A stretch of DNA of 64,000 nt from Akkermansiaceae bacterium (GTDB lineage: Bacteria; Verrucomicrobiota; Verrucomicrobiia; Verrucomicrobiales; Akkermansiaceae). The translations under genes were made by a program, and so were the position numbers. The notes under the pieces were generated by a model. The model was not told the origin of the DNA. It searched no databases and was given only the letters and a program-made list of their open reading frames with translations. The stretch lies in NCBI GenBank assembly GCA_013041925.1, contig JABDRB010000009.1, forward strand, positions 1-64,000, written 5' to 3'. Positions within the stretch are counted from its first letter, which is position 1, and every line of letters starts with the position of its first letter. Positions 26,288 to 35,151 of this stretch are shown here, in pieces.

Positions 26288-27286
26288 ATGAAGATATTAA
26301 TCACAGAAATTTGGGGTTTAGGTGATGCTGTACTTGCTACTGGCGCAATTCGACGCCTGATTGAACAGGGCCATGATGTGGGCATTCTTTGTAAACCGTC
26401 AGTGAGGGAGCTTTTAGAGGATAGGCTTCCTGTGGTGAAATGGCATGTGTTTACCTTTCCTTGGACGGCACACCGTAATAAGTATCAATTTTGGAAATGG
26501 CCATGGAGTGAGATGGCAAAAATACGTCGTAGTTTGAGCCATGAAAAATATGATGCAGCGGTTTCGGTTCGAGCAGATCCACGTGATGATGCTTTAGCAT
26601 GGCTGGCTGGAATCAAACGCCGCATAGGTTTTCGACGATGGCCACATTGGAAGCTTGTGAATGAGCATTTGGGAATTGGCGCTAAGAGACACCGTGTAGA
26701 GAGCTGGGAAAAGGTGGCAAGCTATCTTTGCCAAGAGAATGTCGATGGAACACCGGAATTAGATAGTGTCATAGGCTCTGAAGATAAGCTTGTCTTGCAT
26801 GTGGGGGCCAGTGTCAGTGTGCGCCGATGGCCAATTGAAGGCTGGAGAGAATTGGCAACGCGCGTCAAACAAGCTTACCCGATGGCTGAAATTGATGTCA
26901 TACAAGATTTTGATGGATATGGTTCAGAATTATCAGATATAGTTGACCATGTCTATGATACGGTGAATCTGAATCAGATGGTAGATATTCTATCATCTGC
27001 GAAAGTGGTTATCGGTAACGATAGTGGTCCTACACATATTGCTGCGAGTGTAGGGACTCCAACATTAACCATCTTTGGTCCTCAATTACCTGAGTTGTTC
27101 AGACCCTGGAATGACAAAGCGAGGTATATAGAAGGCAAGCCGTGCCAATACAAACCGTGCAAGGATTATTGCCGGTTTAGTAAGGCTCATTGCATACAGG
27201 ATATTGATGCTCAGCAGGTTTTTGATGTGCTGTCGGAATTACTAAGGCAGAGTGAACAGTCAGAAAATACTCACACGTTAAAATGA
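26288..27286 (+). CDS. Family 9 glycosyltransferase (heptosyltransferase-like)
   Basis: From the ATG at 26288 (MKILITEIWGLGDAVLATGA) it is 332 residues; TTG at 26276 is a poorer start. VLHVGASVSVRRWPIEGWRELATRV and IGNDSGPTHIAASVGTPTLTIFGP are the hallmark GT9 motifs for ADP-heptose binding. The C-terminus carries a cysteine-rich CQYKPCKDYCRFSKAHC segment. Four ADP-heptose synthesis genes follow directly, the first overlapping its stop by four bases, so a heptose is the likely donor sugar. Confidence 0.9.
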   Translation: MKILITEIWGLGDAVLATGAIRRLIEQGHDVGILCKPSVRELLEDRLPVVKWHVFTFPWTAHRNKYQFWKWPWSEMAKIRRSLSHEKYDAAVSVRADPRDDALAWLAGIKRRIGFRRWPHWKLVNEHLGIGAKRHRVESWEKVASYLCQENVDGTPELDSVIGSEDKLVLHVGASVSVRRWPIEGWRELATRVKQAYPMAEIDVIQDFDGYGSELSDIVDHVYDTVNLNQMVDILSSAKVVIGNDSGPTHIAASVGTPTLTIFGPQLPELFRPWNDKARYIEGKPCQYKPCKDYCRFSKAHCIQDIDAQQVFDVLSELLRQSEQSENTHTLK

Positions 27287-28266
27287 ATCAACATAAACTA
27301 TTAGAACTGCAAAAACTAAAAATTGCAGTGATTGGTGATGTGATGCTTGACCGGTATATAGATGGTCGGGTCAGCCGCGTCTCACCCGAAGCTCCGATAC
27401 CGATATTGGAAAAAAAAGGTATAAAAAATGTTCCAGGTGGTGCTGCCAACGTATGCAGAAACCTCTATGATTTTGGAGCCGATTTCAAAATGATCGGCGT
27501 GGTAGGGGAGAACGATAAACCTTATCTAGAACTAAAACAGCTCTTTTGTGGTCATGAAGAATCTCTTGCCTACCTTGTTGAATGTAATGATCGCCCAACC
27601 TCAACGAAAACGAGGGTGGTTGGAAACGGGCAGCAGATTGTAAGGATCGATGACGAAAACACATCACAGATTTCCGGTGTCCATGAGCAGCAGGTGATTA
27701 AAAACATACACATGCTAAGAGGGGAGGTCGATGCGGTTATCGTTGCTGATTATGCAAAAGGTGTTGTTACTGCTCAAGTCGTCGATGCTCTCAAGGAGCT
27801 GGCCAGTGACGGAGTCATTGTTGCGGTGGATCCCCATCCTAATAATCGTCAAGATTGGTCAGGGGTTACAATTCTGAAACCCAATTTGAAAGAGTTAAGA
27901 GAGTTAGCGGGAGTGGATATCACTCTGGTTGATGGTCAAGACCCTTTGAAAAACGTAGAGCTTTCAAATGCGCTTGATATACTCATAGAGAGGTGGCATC
28001 TCGGAAGTCTGCTCGTCACGTTGAGTGAACATGGCATGGTTTACGTAGAGCCGTCGGGTGATCGCAGTTGGGTGCCAACCCAAGCCGCAGAAGTTTTTGA
28101 TGTATCTGGCGCAGGTGACACAGCGATCACCTTTTTTACACTTGCACTTGCTGCAGGATGGTGCGGGAAAGATGCAACTCAGTTTGCCAATAGGGCGTCG
28201 GGATTAGTGGTTTGTAAACTGGGCACTGCCTCGGTATCATTCGATGAACTAAAGAGATTTTACTAA
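27283..28266 (+). CDS. hldE1: D-glycero-beta-D-manno-heptose-7-phosphate kinase (HldE kinase domain as separate gene)
   Basis: PfkB/ribokinase-family enzyme that phosphorylates heptose-7-phosphate at C1. The 327 residues show GDVMLDRYIDGRVSRVSPEAPIP, PGGAANVCRNL and VSGAGDTAITFF with the catalytic aspartate. In Escherichia coli this domain is fused to the adenylyltransferase; here they are separate genes with gmhA between them. The ATG overlaps the GT9 stop (ATGA). Confidence 0.92.
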   Translation: MNQHKLLELQKLKIAVIGDVMLDRYIDGRVSRVSPEAPIPILEKKGIKNVPGGAANVCRNLYDFGADFKMIGVVGENDKPYLELKQLFCGHEESLAYLVECNDRPTSTKTRVVGNGQQIVRIDDENTSQISGVHEQQVIKNIHMLRGEVDAVIVADYAKGVVTAQVVDALKELASDGVIVAVDPHPNNRQDWSGVTILKPNLKELRELAGVDITLVDGQDPLKNVELSNALDILIERWHLGSLLVTLSEHGMVYVEPSGDRSWVPTQAAEVFDVSGAGDTAITFFTLALAAGWCGKDATQFANRASGLVVCKLGTASVSFDELKRFY

Positions 28267-28278
28267 GCCAATAATATT

Positions 28279-28854
28279 GTGAGAGATGTAATAATAAATA
28301 CAATTAGTCAGCATGCCGATGCAGTATCGAGTCTTGGTGACGGAGAGCTGCAGGTCATTACCGAGATGGTTCATGCCTGTGTGAATACATTACAGCAGGG
28401 AGGAAAAATCCTACTTTGCGGTAATGGTGGTTCAGCCGCAGACGCCCAGCACCTGGCCGCTGAATTTGTGGTTAGGTTCAGGGAGAACCGTAGAGCCCTG
28501 GCGGCTTTAGCTCTAACGACCGATACAAGTGCGTTAACAGCGTGTGGAAACGACTTTTCATTCGATGAAATATTTAGCCGGCAGGTTGAGGCTTTGGGTA
28601 AACAGGAAGATGTATTAATTGCTATTTCCACTTCGGGTAATAGCCCCAATGTTGTGCAAGCCGTCCGAGCCGCTAAGGAGATGTCGATACCTGTGATTGG
28701 CATTACGGGTAAAAAGGAATCCTCGATGACGTCAATGTGCGATATTTGTTTGAGAGTGCCGAGCGAGGTGACCGCGCGTATTCAGGAAGTTTATATGCTG
28801 GTAGGTCACATTTTATGTGGATTGGTCGAAGACGAAGCGATACGTGATGAATAA
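28279..28854 (+). CDS. gmhA: Sedoheptulose-7-phosphate isomerase
   Basis: Makes D-glycero-D-manno-heptose-7-phosphate. A 191-residue SIS-domain protein with CGNGGSAADAQHLAAEFVVRF, the substrate-site TSALTACGND and ISTSGNSPNVV. The start is GTG at 28279, 12 bases after the kinase gene. The 3' end overlaps the next gene by a few bases, so the heptose genes form one transcript. Confidence 0.94.
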   Translation: MRDVIINTISQHADAVSSLGDGELQVITEMVHACVNTLQQGGKILLCGNGGSAADAQHLAAEFVVRFRENRRALAALALTTDTSALTACGNDFSFDEIFSRQVEALGKQEDVLIAISTSGNSPNVVQAVRAAKEMSIPVIGITGKKESSMTSMCDICLRVPSEVTARIQEVYMLVGHILCGLVEDEAIRDE

Positions 28855-29347
28855 AATGAAAGCGATAGATTTGGTTGTTACCTTGGAGGATTGTCTCACT
28901 TGGAGAGAGGAATGTCGCTCAAAGGGCGAACGCGTCGTTTTGACAAATGGGTGTTTCGATTTAATTCATGTGGGGCATTTAAGAAGCCTGGAATATGCCC
29001 GTAGCCTAGGGGATAGACTCGTTGTGGCGATCAATGCAGATCGTTCCGTTAAGCAACTAAAAGGCGCGGACCGGCCGCTTATCGGCGAGATGGACCGTGC
29101 TGAAATGATTGCGGGTCTGCATTGCGTTGATAAGGTTGTCATCTTCAGTGAGAAGCGATTGACTAGGGTCATCAATCATATCCATCCCGATTTATACACC
29201 AAAGGTGGTGATTATGATTTGGAGACGATGGATCAAGATGAACGGAATGCCCTTCAGCAATGTGGCAGTGAAATCGATTTCTTTACTCTGGTAGGAGGTC
29301 GGTCAACTACGGAAATCTTGTCAAAAATTACCAGCGCGAAACGATGA
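28847..29347 (+). CDS. hldE2: Heptose-1-phosphate adenylyltransferase (HldE C-terminal domain as separate gene)
   Basis: Forms ADP-heptose from heptose-1-phosphate and ATP. The cytidylyltransferase-like fold is shown by LTNGCFDLIHVGHLRSLEYA with its HxGH motif, and GGRSTTEILSKI closes the domain. The ATG at 28847, inside the gmhA stop region, gives 166 residues; an ATG three codons later (28856) is also possible. The fold is related to the N-terminal domain fused to the PEP mutases in this window, but the sequence belongs clearly to the RfaE2 group. Confidence 0.92.
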   Translation: MNKMKAIDLVVTLEDCLTWREECRSKGERVVLTNGCFDLIHVGHLRSLEYARSLGDRLVVAINADRSVKQLKGADRPLIGEMDRAEMIAGLHCVDKVVIFSEKRLTRVINHIHPDLYTKGGDYDLETMDQDERNALQQCGSEIDFFTLVGGRSTTEILSKITSAKR

Positions 29348-29931
29348 GCGACGTCAGAAAACTACGGGCAGTTTTCCTTGACCGTGATGGTGTGATTAAC
29401 CGTGAACAGGGGCACATTACCCGGTTAGAAGACTTCCACATATTACCCGGAGTTGCTGATGCCATTGCAAGGTTAAACGCCAAGGACATACTCACAGTGC
29501 TTGTGACAAATCAATCGGGTCTCGCGAGAGGAATGATTTCTGAGTCGCAACTGATGGCAATACACAGGCATTTGCAAGAGTCTTTGTCTCAGGCAGGTGG
29601 ATATCTGGATAAGATATATTATTCTCCATGGCACCCCGATACCTCGCTGCGTGGAGGAGTAAAAAAATGGCTGGGAGATCATCCAGATAGAAAGCCAGGG
29701 GCGGGGATGCTTACCAAAGCGATGACCGAGTTTAATCTGGAGCCTTCCGAGGTGTGTCTCATTGGGGATAGTAAAAAGGACTGGAAAGCAGCAGAAACGG
29801 CAGGCGTTGATTTTTATGGGGTGAAATCATCAAAGTTTTCAGAGATTGAGCGTAGTGGTGAGCTGTTCGCCGATCTGAACTCTGTTGTTGAGTATTTGAT
29901 CAGCATGGGTCGCCTACCATCCGATGACTAA
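29344..29931 (+). CDS. gmhB: D,D-heptose 1,7-bisphosphate phosphatase (GmhB, HAD family)
   Basis: Removes the 7-phosphate of heptose 1,7-bisphosphate. A 195-residue HAD phosphatase with FLDRDGVINREQGH (Asp nucleophile), VTNQSGLARG and CLIGDSKKDWKAAETAGV. The family's zinc-binding cysteines, expected around PWHPD...HPDRKPGAG, are absent here, so this member seems to lack the structural zinc. The start ATG overlaps the hldE2 stop. No hldD epimerase is in the window, so the product may remain the D,D-heptose form unless hldD lies elsewhere. Confidence 0.9.
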   Translation: MSDVRKLRAVFLDRDGVINREQGHITRLEDFHILPGVADAIARLNAKDILTVLVTNQSGLARGMISESQLMAIHRHLQESLSQAGGYLDKIYYSPWHPDTSLRGGVKKWLGDHPDRKPGAGMLTKAMTEFNLEPSEVCLIGDSKKDWKAAETAGVDFYGVKSSKFSEIERSGELFADLNSVVEYLISMGRLPSDD

Positions 29932-29944
29932 GTAACATTTTATA

Positions 29945-31141
29945 ATGACACGAGTACTACAAGTATTTAACCGCTATCAGGAGAGGAGTGGAGAGGAGTT
30001 AATTGTTTTTGAATTAGAAGAAGCGTTAATAAAACGAGATGACATAGTGCCATCACTGTTTATGGCAGATAGTCGCGAGTGGGCTGGGCACAAAGGCCCT
30101 TGGTGGCCTGTAAAGTTGTGGAAAATGTTTTTTAACAAGGCGATCGAGAGGCAGTTGTGCCATCTCATTCAATCGGATCAAATTGATGTTATGATTGTTC
30201 ATAATGTCTACCCGATACTGTCCCCAGCAGTTTATGCGGCTGCCAGAAAATCAAATATTCCTGTGATTCAATATTTGCATAATTATCGTCCTTTTTCGGT
30301 CGGTGGCAGTTTGTGGTCTGGGCACCATTTGATTGATGCCGGATTAAGGGGGAAACATTGGCCTGAAATTCGTGCCAAATCCTGGCAGAATTCATTTTTC
30401 AAGAGTCTATTCATGGGGATTATATTGAAGCGGTTTGTGAATTCTAGTGGGATTAACTCAATTACGCGCTGGGTTGCCTGTTCCGATTTTGTTAATCGTA
30501 AATTTCTCTCTGCAGGTATTGATGATCAGAAAATTGTTACGATCCGTCACGGTTGGGAGTCGATGGAGAAGGCCCCAGAGATTTGGGATGATGGTTACTA
30601 CCTACTTATTGCACGGCTAGTTCCGGAAAAAGGCATTGAGACAGCGATTAATGCTTGGGAGGTATTAGAGCGTAAGTTAGGAGATGCTTGCCCAAAACTT
30701 ATTATTGCAGGTGCTGGTAGCGAAGAAGATCGAGTTAGATTTGCCGTAGGAAAACTGAAGTCCATCAGGTTTGTTGGATATGTCAGCGGTAGACGCAAAG
30801 ACCGATTGCTGAGGAGATGCCGAGCACCTCTTGCCCCTTCCGTATGGTGGGAGCCGCTCGGGTTAGTGACGTATGAGGCATATGATTACGGGAAGCCTAT
30901 GATGGCTGCCGCTTCAGGAGGCTTGAAAGAAACTATTATTGATGGTGTAACGGGCTTTTTACATGAAGCGGGGAATGCTGATGATTTAGCTCAATCAGTG
31001 ATAAAAATGGAAGCGAAAACGCCTCGAGAGAGGCTTGAGATGGGGGAGAAAGGAAGAGCTTGGCTATTAACCGAAGCGAATTATGAAAAATGGGTTTCTA
31101 GGGTGGCCGAATTGATCCAGGAGGTTAAAAATCCTAGCTAA
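29945..31141 (+). CDS. Family 4 glycosyltransferase
   Basis: A 398-residue GT-B enzyme. N-terminal VLQVFNRYQERSGEE and VMIVHNVYPILSPAVY fit the acceptor domain. The donor half has LIARLVPEKGIETAINAWEVL, LIIAGAGSEEDRVRF and EPLGLVTYEAYDYGKPMMAAASGGLKE, which contains the E-x7-E motif. It lies 13 bases after gmhB and is probably in the same transcript. The sugar it transfers is not known. Confidence 0.9.
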   Translation: MTRVLQVFNRYQERSGEELIVFELEEALIKRDDIVPSLFMADSREWAGHKGPWWPVKLWKMFFNKAIERQLCHLIQSDQIDVMIVHNVYPILSPAVYAAARKSNIPVIQYLHNYRPFSVGGSLWSGHHLIDAGLRGKHWPEIRAKSWQNSFFKSLFMGIILKRFVNSSGINSITRWVACSDFVNRKFLSAGIDDQKIVTIRHGWESMEKAPEIWDDGYYLLIARLVPEKGIETAINAWEVLERKLGDACPKLIIAGAGSEEDRVRFAVGKLKSIRFVGYVSGRRKDRLLRRCRAPLAPSVWWEPLGLVTYEAYDYGKPMMAAASGGLKETIIDGVTGFLHEAGNADDLAQSVIKMEAKTPRERLEMGEKGRAWLLTEANYEKWVSRVAELIQEVKNPS

Positions 31142-31248
31142 ATTGATTTCATGGCTGCGAGCTATTAGTTCGTCCACCTTTCAGCCAACTTAAAATGGCA
31201 GAAGCGCCCTAATAATTACGGGGAGTATGCTGCAATCAGTAACTTAAG

Positions 31249-33717
31249 ATGCGTAGCATCATCATCATATTTACCTGTGCCGCCTTGCTGGTGGCGGGGT
31301 TGATCGGGATCACACTGAGTGTGCCCTTGCAGGCGCCTGCGGTGATTCTTTTGGGCCTCGCTGCAATTTTTGCAGCAGCCCAAGTTGTGAAGTGTGGAAG
31401 TGCGGGAGTGCGGGAGTGCGGGAAGAAGGATAAGGGGAAAGAAGAGAGACAACAGACGACAGACGACAGACGGGGAAAAGACGGGCAACAGAGGGTAAAA
31501 GAATATAGATCACAGACGACAGACGACAGACAACAGAAGAAAGAGGAGTGCGGGAGTCTGGAACTGCAAAACTCCCAAACCACAGCCAACCGAGGGATCG
31601 GCTGGCTGTTGAGTTTGGTGGCGATTTTCTACTTTGTCGGGCGTGCCTGTTTATCGCCCGTGTGGGATCTGGGGGTTGAGGATTTGATGCTGATTTTATC
31701 GGCTGGCCTGCTCTATCTCATTGCGGGATACACGGTAGGGGGCAAGTCGGGCATACGTTTACGTCTAGGCCTGGCGGCTGTGGTGGTCGTCCTGCTGCTG
31801 CTGCATCTGGGGGCATGTGTTCTCCAGATCAAAGGCAGTGAAGGCTATTCCCTTTCCCTGTATTTAGGCGGGTCGAGCCGAGCTAGCGTCGATCATGTCA
31901 CCGGCATGTATGGCTACTATGGCAGCTTCGGGAACTTTGCGGTGATCGCGGGTTTGTTATGCTTGAGTTTGGGTGTTTGGGGGCGATTCAGCTATGGGAT
32001 ACGCACGATCATTTTTCTACTTGGTTTGACCGGTTTGGGTTTAGCTTTGTGGTCGCAGTCGCGATCCGCAGCTCTAAGCCTCGTGTTCGGTCTAGGATCG
32101 TTTGCTGTGATGATCCTGGTTTCGTTATCCGGTCAAACCGAAGCTCTGAAATTGAGATTGAAAATGGTCATTGGAGCACTCGGTCTTTTGGGGTTGATTG
32201 CTGGCTGCGTGGGTGGAGTGTGGGTCTTTAATCAGAGAGGAGTAGAAGGCCTCTCGGGGGTTTTTGATTCAGGAGTCCGGGTTTCTTACTGGGCGATGGC
32301 TGCGGAACAATGGGCCGATCATCCGTGGTTCGGCGCGGGTAGTCGGAGTTTTTCTTATGAATGTTTTCGCTATTGGAGTCCCAATTTAGATACGGGGCAG
32401 AGGAACCCTGAATTCGTACATAATGAATACCTTCAGTTGTTAGCCGATTATGGATTGATGGGACTGGTGTTGATTGTGGGGCTGCTTGGATGGCATTTCT
32501 ATTGGGGAGGTAAACAGGTGCATAGATTGGCTGAAAAGGTGGGGGAGGGTGGATTGAAGCAGGGGTCGAATGCGATCGCCCTGGGGATTGCGGGAGTGTG
32601 TGGCATGACGGCGATGGCAGTGCATATTTGTTTTGATTTTAGAACACATTTGTTGGCCAACCTTTTGCTCCTGGTGTGTTGTGCGGTGTGGATATTGCCG
32701 GTTCCGCGTAATCGGAAACAAGACGGAAGAAAGACGACAGAAGACAGACGACAGAGGATAAGAAGTTGGGTATTAGGGGGGGTGTTGCTTTTTCTGGGTT
32801 TGGGGGCTGTTGGGCTGGGTGGACATCAGCTGTGGGCTGGCTGGCCATTGGTTGAACATAAAATGGCCAAGGAGCATGGCGCATGGGCACCTGAGTCCGC
32901 CGACCGAGAGGTTTGCATTCCAGCATTGGAAGAATCACTAGCCAGAGCTCCACAGTGGAGACGGTATCAGCGCTTGGGGGTCTTGTATCGATTAGAGGCA
33001 GACAGTGTGGGAGAGAAAGCCAGGGAAGAGGCGCTGATGAAAGCTGAAGGTGCTTATTGGGCCTCGATGAAGCGTCACCCCCATAACCCAATTTCCCGCA
33101 TCAACCTTGCTGCGATTTACACCGCACAAAAAAAGTGGCAGTTGGCAGATGAGATGTATGCTTCTGCCGCTGAACTGGCTATAGCCCGTGAGCGCTGGTT
33201 TCGCATGCATAGACAGTGGGGAGATATGCACATTCTTTGGGCTCGAGATTTAACAGACAAGAGAGCACTCAGCGAGGTGGAGCCTCATTATTTGAGAGCT
33301 AAAGATTTATATAACTTCAGTTTTAACATAGCTCAAGATTATAGCATGAGGCGGTGGGTAGCGCGTTACACAAAAATATTGGTCGATTATGCAAGGTTCC
33401 TGGATAGTCAGAAAAAGTTTGCAGCCGCTGAAGTCGAGTTTCAAGAAGCTCAAAAATTGACGAATTGGTTTAACTGGCAAGTTGATACGAACTTAAATTT
33501 CTATTACGCTGACCATCTCTATGAAAGGGGAATGAGCGTGTGGTTGCAACGTAAGCCGGAAGAAGCCTATCAATTAATGAAACGAGCAAAAAAGGCTTTG
33601 CTGAGTCATCCTGATGTGAGTTCCGAAAAAATACAGAAAGACGAAACCTGGAAAACTCAAATGAAGAAGATCCAAGAGGTGATTGATTTTTTGGAGGCTA
33701 CAGGCATCAAAAAGTAG
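31249..33717 (+). CDS. O-antigen ligase-like membrane protein with TPR-like C-terminus and repeat-derived insertions
   Basis: An 822-residue protein: about 12 membrane segments up to residue 535, then a soluble C-terminal domain of about 280 residues with TPR-like helices (RISRINLAAIYTAQKKWQLADEMY-type pattern). The ligase loop holds YWAMAAEQWADHPWFGAGSRSF and NPEFVHNEYLQLLADYGLMG, typical of the Wzy_C family. Residues about 48-110, between two membrane segments, are hydrophilic QTTDDR-rich sequence coded by 7- and 8-base tandem repeats; a shorter one is at about 490-505. Both keep the frame and fall in polar loops. Confidence 0.82.
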   Translation: MRSIIIIFTCAALLVAGLIGITLSVPLQAPAVILLGLAAIFAAAQVVKCGSAGVRECGKKDKGKEERQQTTDDRRGKDGQQRVKEYRSQTTDDRQQKKEECGSLELQNSQTTANRGIGWLLSLVAIFYFVGRACLSPVWDLGVEDLMLILSAGLLYLIAGYTVGGKSGIRLRLGLAAVVVVLLLLHLGACVLQIKGSEGYSLSLYLGGSSRASVDHVTGMYGYYGSFGNFAVIAGLLCLSLGVWGRFSYGIRTIIFLLGLTGLGLALWSQSRSAALSLVFGLGSFAVMILVSLSGQTEALKLRLKMVIGALGLLGLIAGCVGGVWVFNQRGVEGLSGVFDSGVRVSYWAMAAEQWADHPWFGAGSRSFSYECFRYWSPNLDTGQRNPEFVHNEYLQLLADYGLMGLVLIVGLLGWHFYWGGKQVHRLAEKVGEGGLKQGSNAIALGIAGVCGMTAMAVHICFDFRTHLLANLLLLVCCAVWILPVPRNRKQDGRKTTEDRRQRIRSWVLGGVLLFLGLGAVGLGGHQLWAGWPLVEHKMAKEHGAWAPESADREVCIPALEESLARAPQWRRYQRLGVLYRLEADSVGEKAREEALMKAEGAYWASMKRHPHNPISRINLAAIYTAQKKWQLADEMYASAAELAIARERWFRMHRQWGDMHILWARDLTDKRALSEVEPHYLRAKDLYNFSFNIAQDYSMRRWVARYTKILVDYARFLDSQKKFAAAEVEFQEAQKLTNWFNWQVDTNLNFYYADHLYERGMSVWLQRKPEEAYQLMKRAKKALLSHPDVSSEKIQKDETWKTQMKKIQEVIDFLEATGIKK
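31391..31581 (+). repeat. Octamer and heptamer repeat array inside the O-antigen ligase gene
   Basis: Three GTGCGGGA units in a row (about 31399-31422), then two copies of a 20-base block of CAGACGA heptamers at 31452-31471 and 31512-31531, then another GTGCGGGAG near 31549. GTGCGGGA is the reverse complement of the TCCCGCAC words in the array at 39727-39774. Confidence 0.9.
32716..32763 (+). repeat. Second, short GACGACAGA-type repeat in the same gene
   Basis: AAGACGACAGAAGACAGACG followed by ACAGAGG, related to the CAGACGA units at 31452-31531, coding a polar RKTTEDRRQR stretch between two hydrophobic segments. Confidence 0.75.
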
Positions 33718-33788
33718 TCTTGCCATACGGGAACGGCAAACAGTCCAAATTTTCCAAACAAGCTTGATTTTAAGGAAGACATAAAATT

Positions 33789-35093
33789 ATGAATAACGAC
33801 ACAAAAACGGTATACATTGGCATGAGTGCTGACCTCATTCATCCAGGTCATATCAATATTATTGAGACGGCAAGGGAATATGGCGATGTCATTGTCGGGC
33901 TACTGACCGATCAGGCGATAGCCAGTTATAAACGGCTTCCTAGCTTGCCTTTTGAACATCGGAAGAGAATTATCGAAAATGTGAAAGGAGTCAGTAAAGT
34001 GATTCCACAAGAGACTCTGGATTACGTCTCTAATCTGGAATCACTTCAACCCGATTACGTGGTTCATGGAGACGATTGGAAAACAGGACCTCAACGAGAA
34101 ACTCGAGAACGGGTGATTGATGCTCTTAGAGGCTGGGGTGGTGAATTGATAGAACCAAAATATACCGACGGATTATCCTCGACGGCCTTGAATAAGGCGG
34201 TCAAAGAAATTGGAACAACACCAGGTATTAGGCTGGGAAAGCTAAGGCGCCTGATGGAAGCCAAATCGATTGTTCGTGTAATGGAAGCACACAATGGACT
34301 ATCAGGACTTATTGTTGAGCATTCCAATGTTCATAATGATGGAAAACTCGAAGAATTTGATGCGATTTGGTTGAGTAGTCTAACGGATTCGACGGCAAAG
34401 GGTCGTCCTGATATTGAATTTGTGGATCGTACGTCCCGCGCGCAAACCGTGAATGATATTCTGGATGTCACCACGAAACCGATCATTTACGATGGTGATA
34501 CGGGTGGGATCATTGAGCACTTCACGAAAATGGTTCGTTCCCTTGAGCGACTGGGGGTTTCAGCCGTGATCATCGAAGATAAACAAGGGCTGAAACAGAA
34601 TTCTCTCTTCGGAACTGACCGGCCTCAGGTGCTTTTGGAAAAGGATGCGATGTGTGAGAAGATTCATGCGGGTAAACAAGCGCAGGTGACCGCTGAGTTC
34701 ATGATTGTTGCGCGTATCGAAAGTCTGATTGCGAAGCAAGGGATGGAAGATGCTTTGGACAGAGCTAAAGCATATATCGCCGCAGGATCAGATGCGATTA
34801 TGATCCATAGCCGTGAAAAAGACGGAGAAGAAATCAAAGCATTTTGTAATGCCTACAACGATTTTGAAAATAAAGTGCCGTTAATTTGTGTCCCAACGAG
34901 TTACAAGCATTTATATGAATCAGAGTTAGCGACTATGGGCTTCAGTGTTGTCATTTATGCGAACCATTTACTACGTAGTGCTTACCCCGCAATGAAAAAT
35001 ACAGCCGAAACCATCTTGCGAACCAAGCGAGGCGAGGAAGCGGATGAGCTATGTATGCCTGTGAAGGAAATTCTTACGCTGATTGCTGATTGA
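33789..35093 (+). CDS. Phosphoenolpyruvate mutase with N-terminal cytidylyltransferase-like domain, copy 2
   Basis: A 434-residue paralogue of the protein at 12818, alike over its whole length: HxGH (His18-His21) in the N-terminal domain, [21 protein letters not shown] and [10 protein letters not shown] in the mutase barrel. It should make phosphonopyruvate from PEP. DNA has drifted at third positions, with exact tracts such as 34587-34615 against 13607-13635. Here it follows an O-antigen-ligase gene, and the module ends with a CDP-alcohol phosphatidyltransferase, so its product may go to another acceptor than copy 1. Confidence 0.93.
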   Translation: MNNDTKTVYIGMSADLIHPGHINIIETAREYGDVIVGLLTDQAIASYKRLPSLPFEHRKRIIENVKGVSKVIPQETLDYVSNLESLQPDYVVHGDDWKTGPQRETRERVIDALRGWGGELIEPKYTDGLSSTALNKAVKEIGTTPGIRLGKLRRLMEAKSIVRVMEAHNGLSGLIVEHSNVHNDGKLEEFDAIWLSSLTDSTAKGRPDIEFVDRTSRAQTVNDILDVTTKPIIYDGDTGGIIEHFTKMVRSLERLGVSAVIIEDKQGLKQNSLFGTDRPQVLLEKDAMCEKIHAGKQAQVTAEFMIVARIESLIAKQGMEDALDRAKAYIAAGSDAIMIHSREKDGEEIKAFCNAYNDFENKVPLICVPTSYKHLYESELATMGFSVVIYANHLLRSAYPAMKNTAETILRTKRGEEADELCMPVKEILTLIAD

Positions 35094-35151
35094 TCAATTG
35101 GGTGACGACGCGGTGACTTGAAAAGTGTGTATATTCTAACAAAAAATAAAA

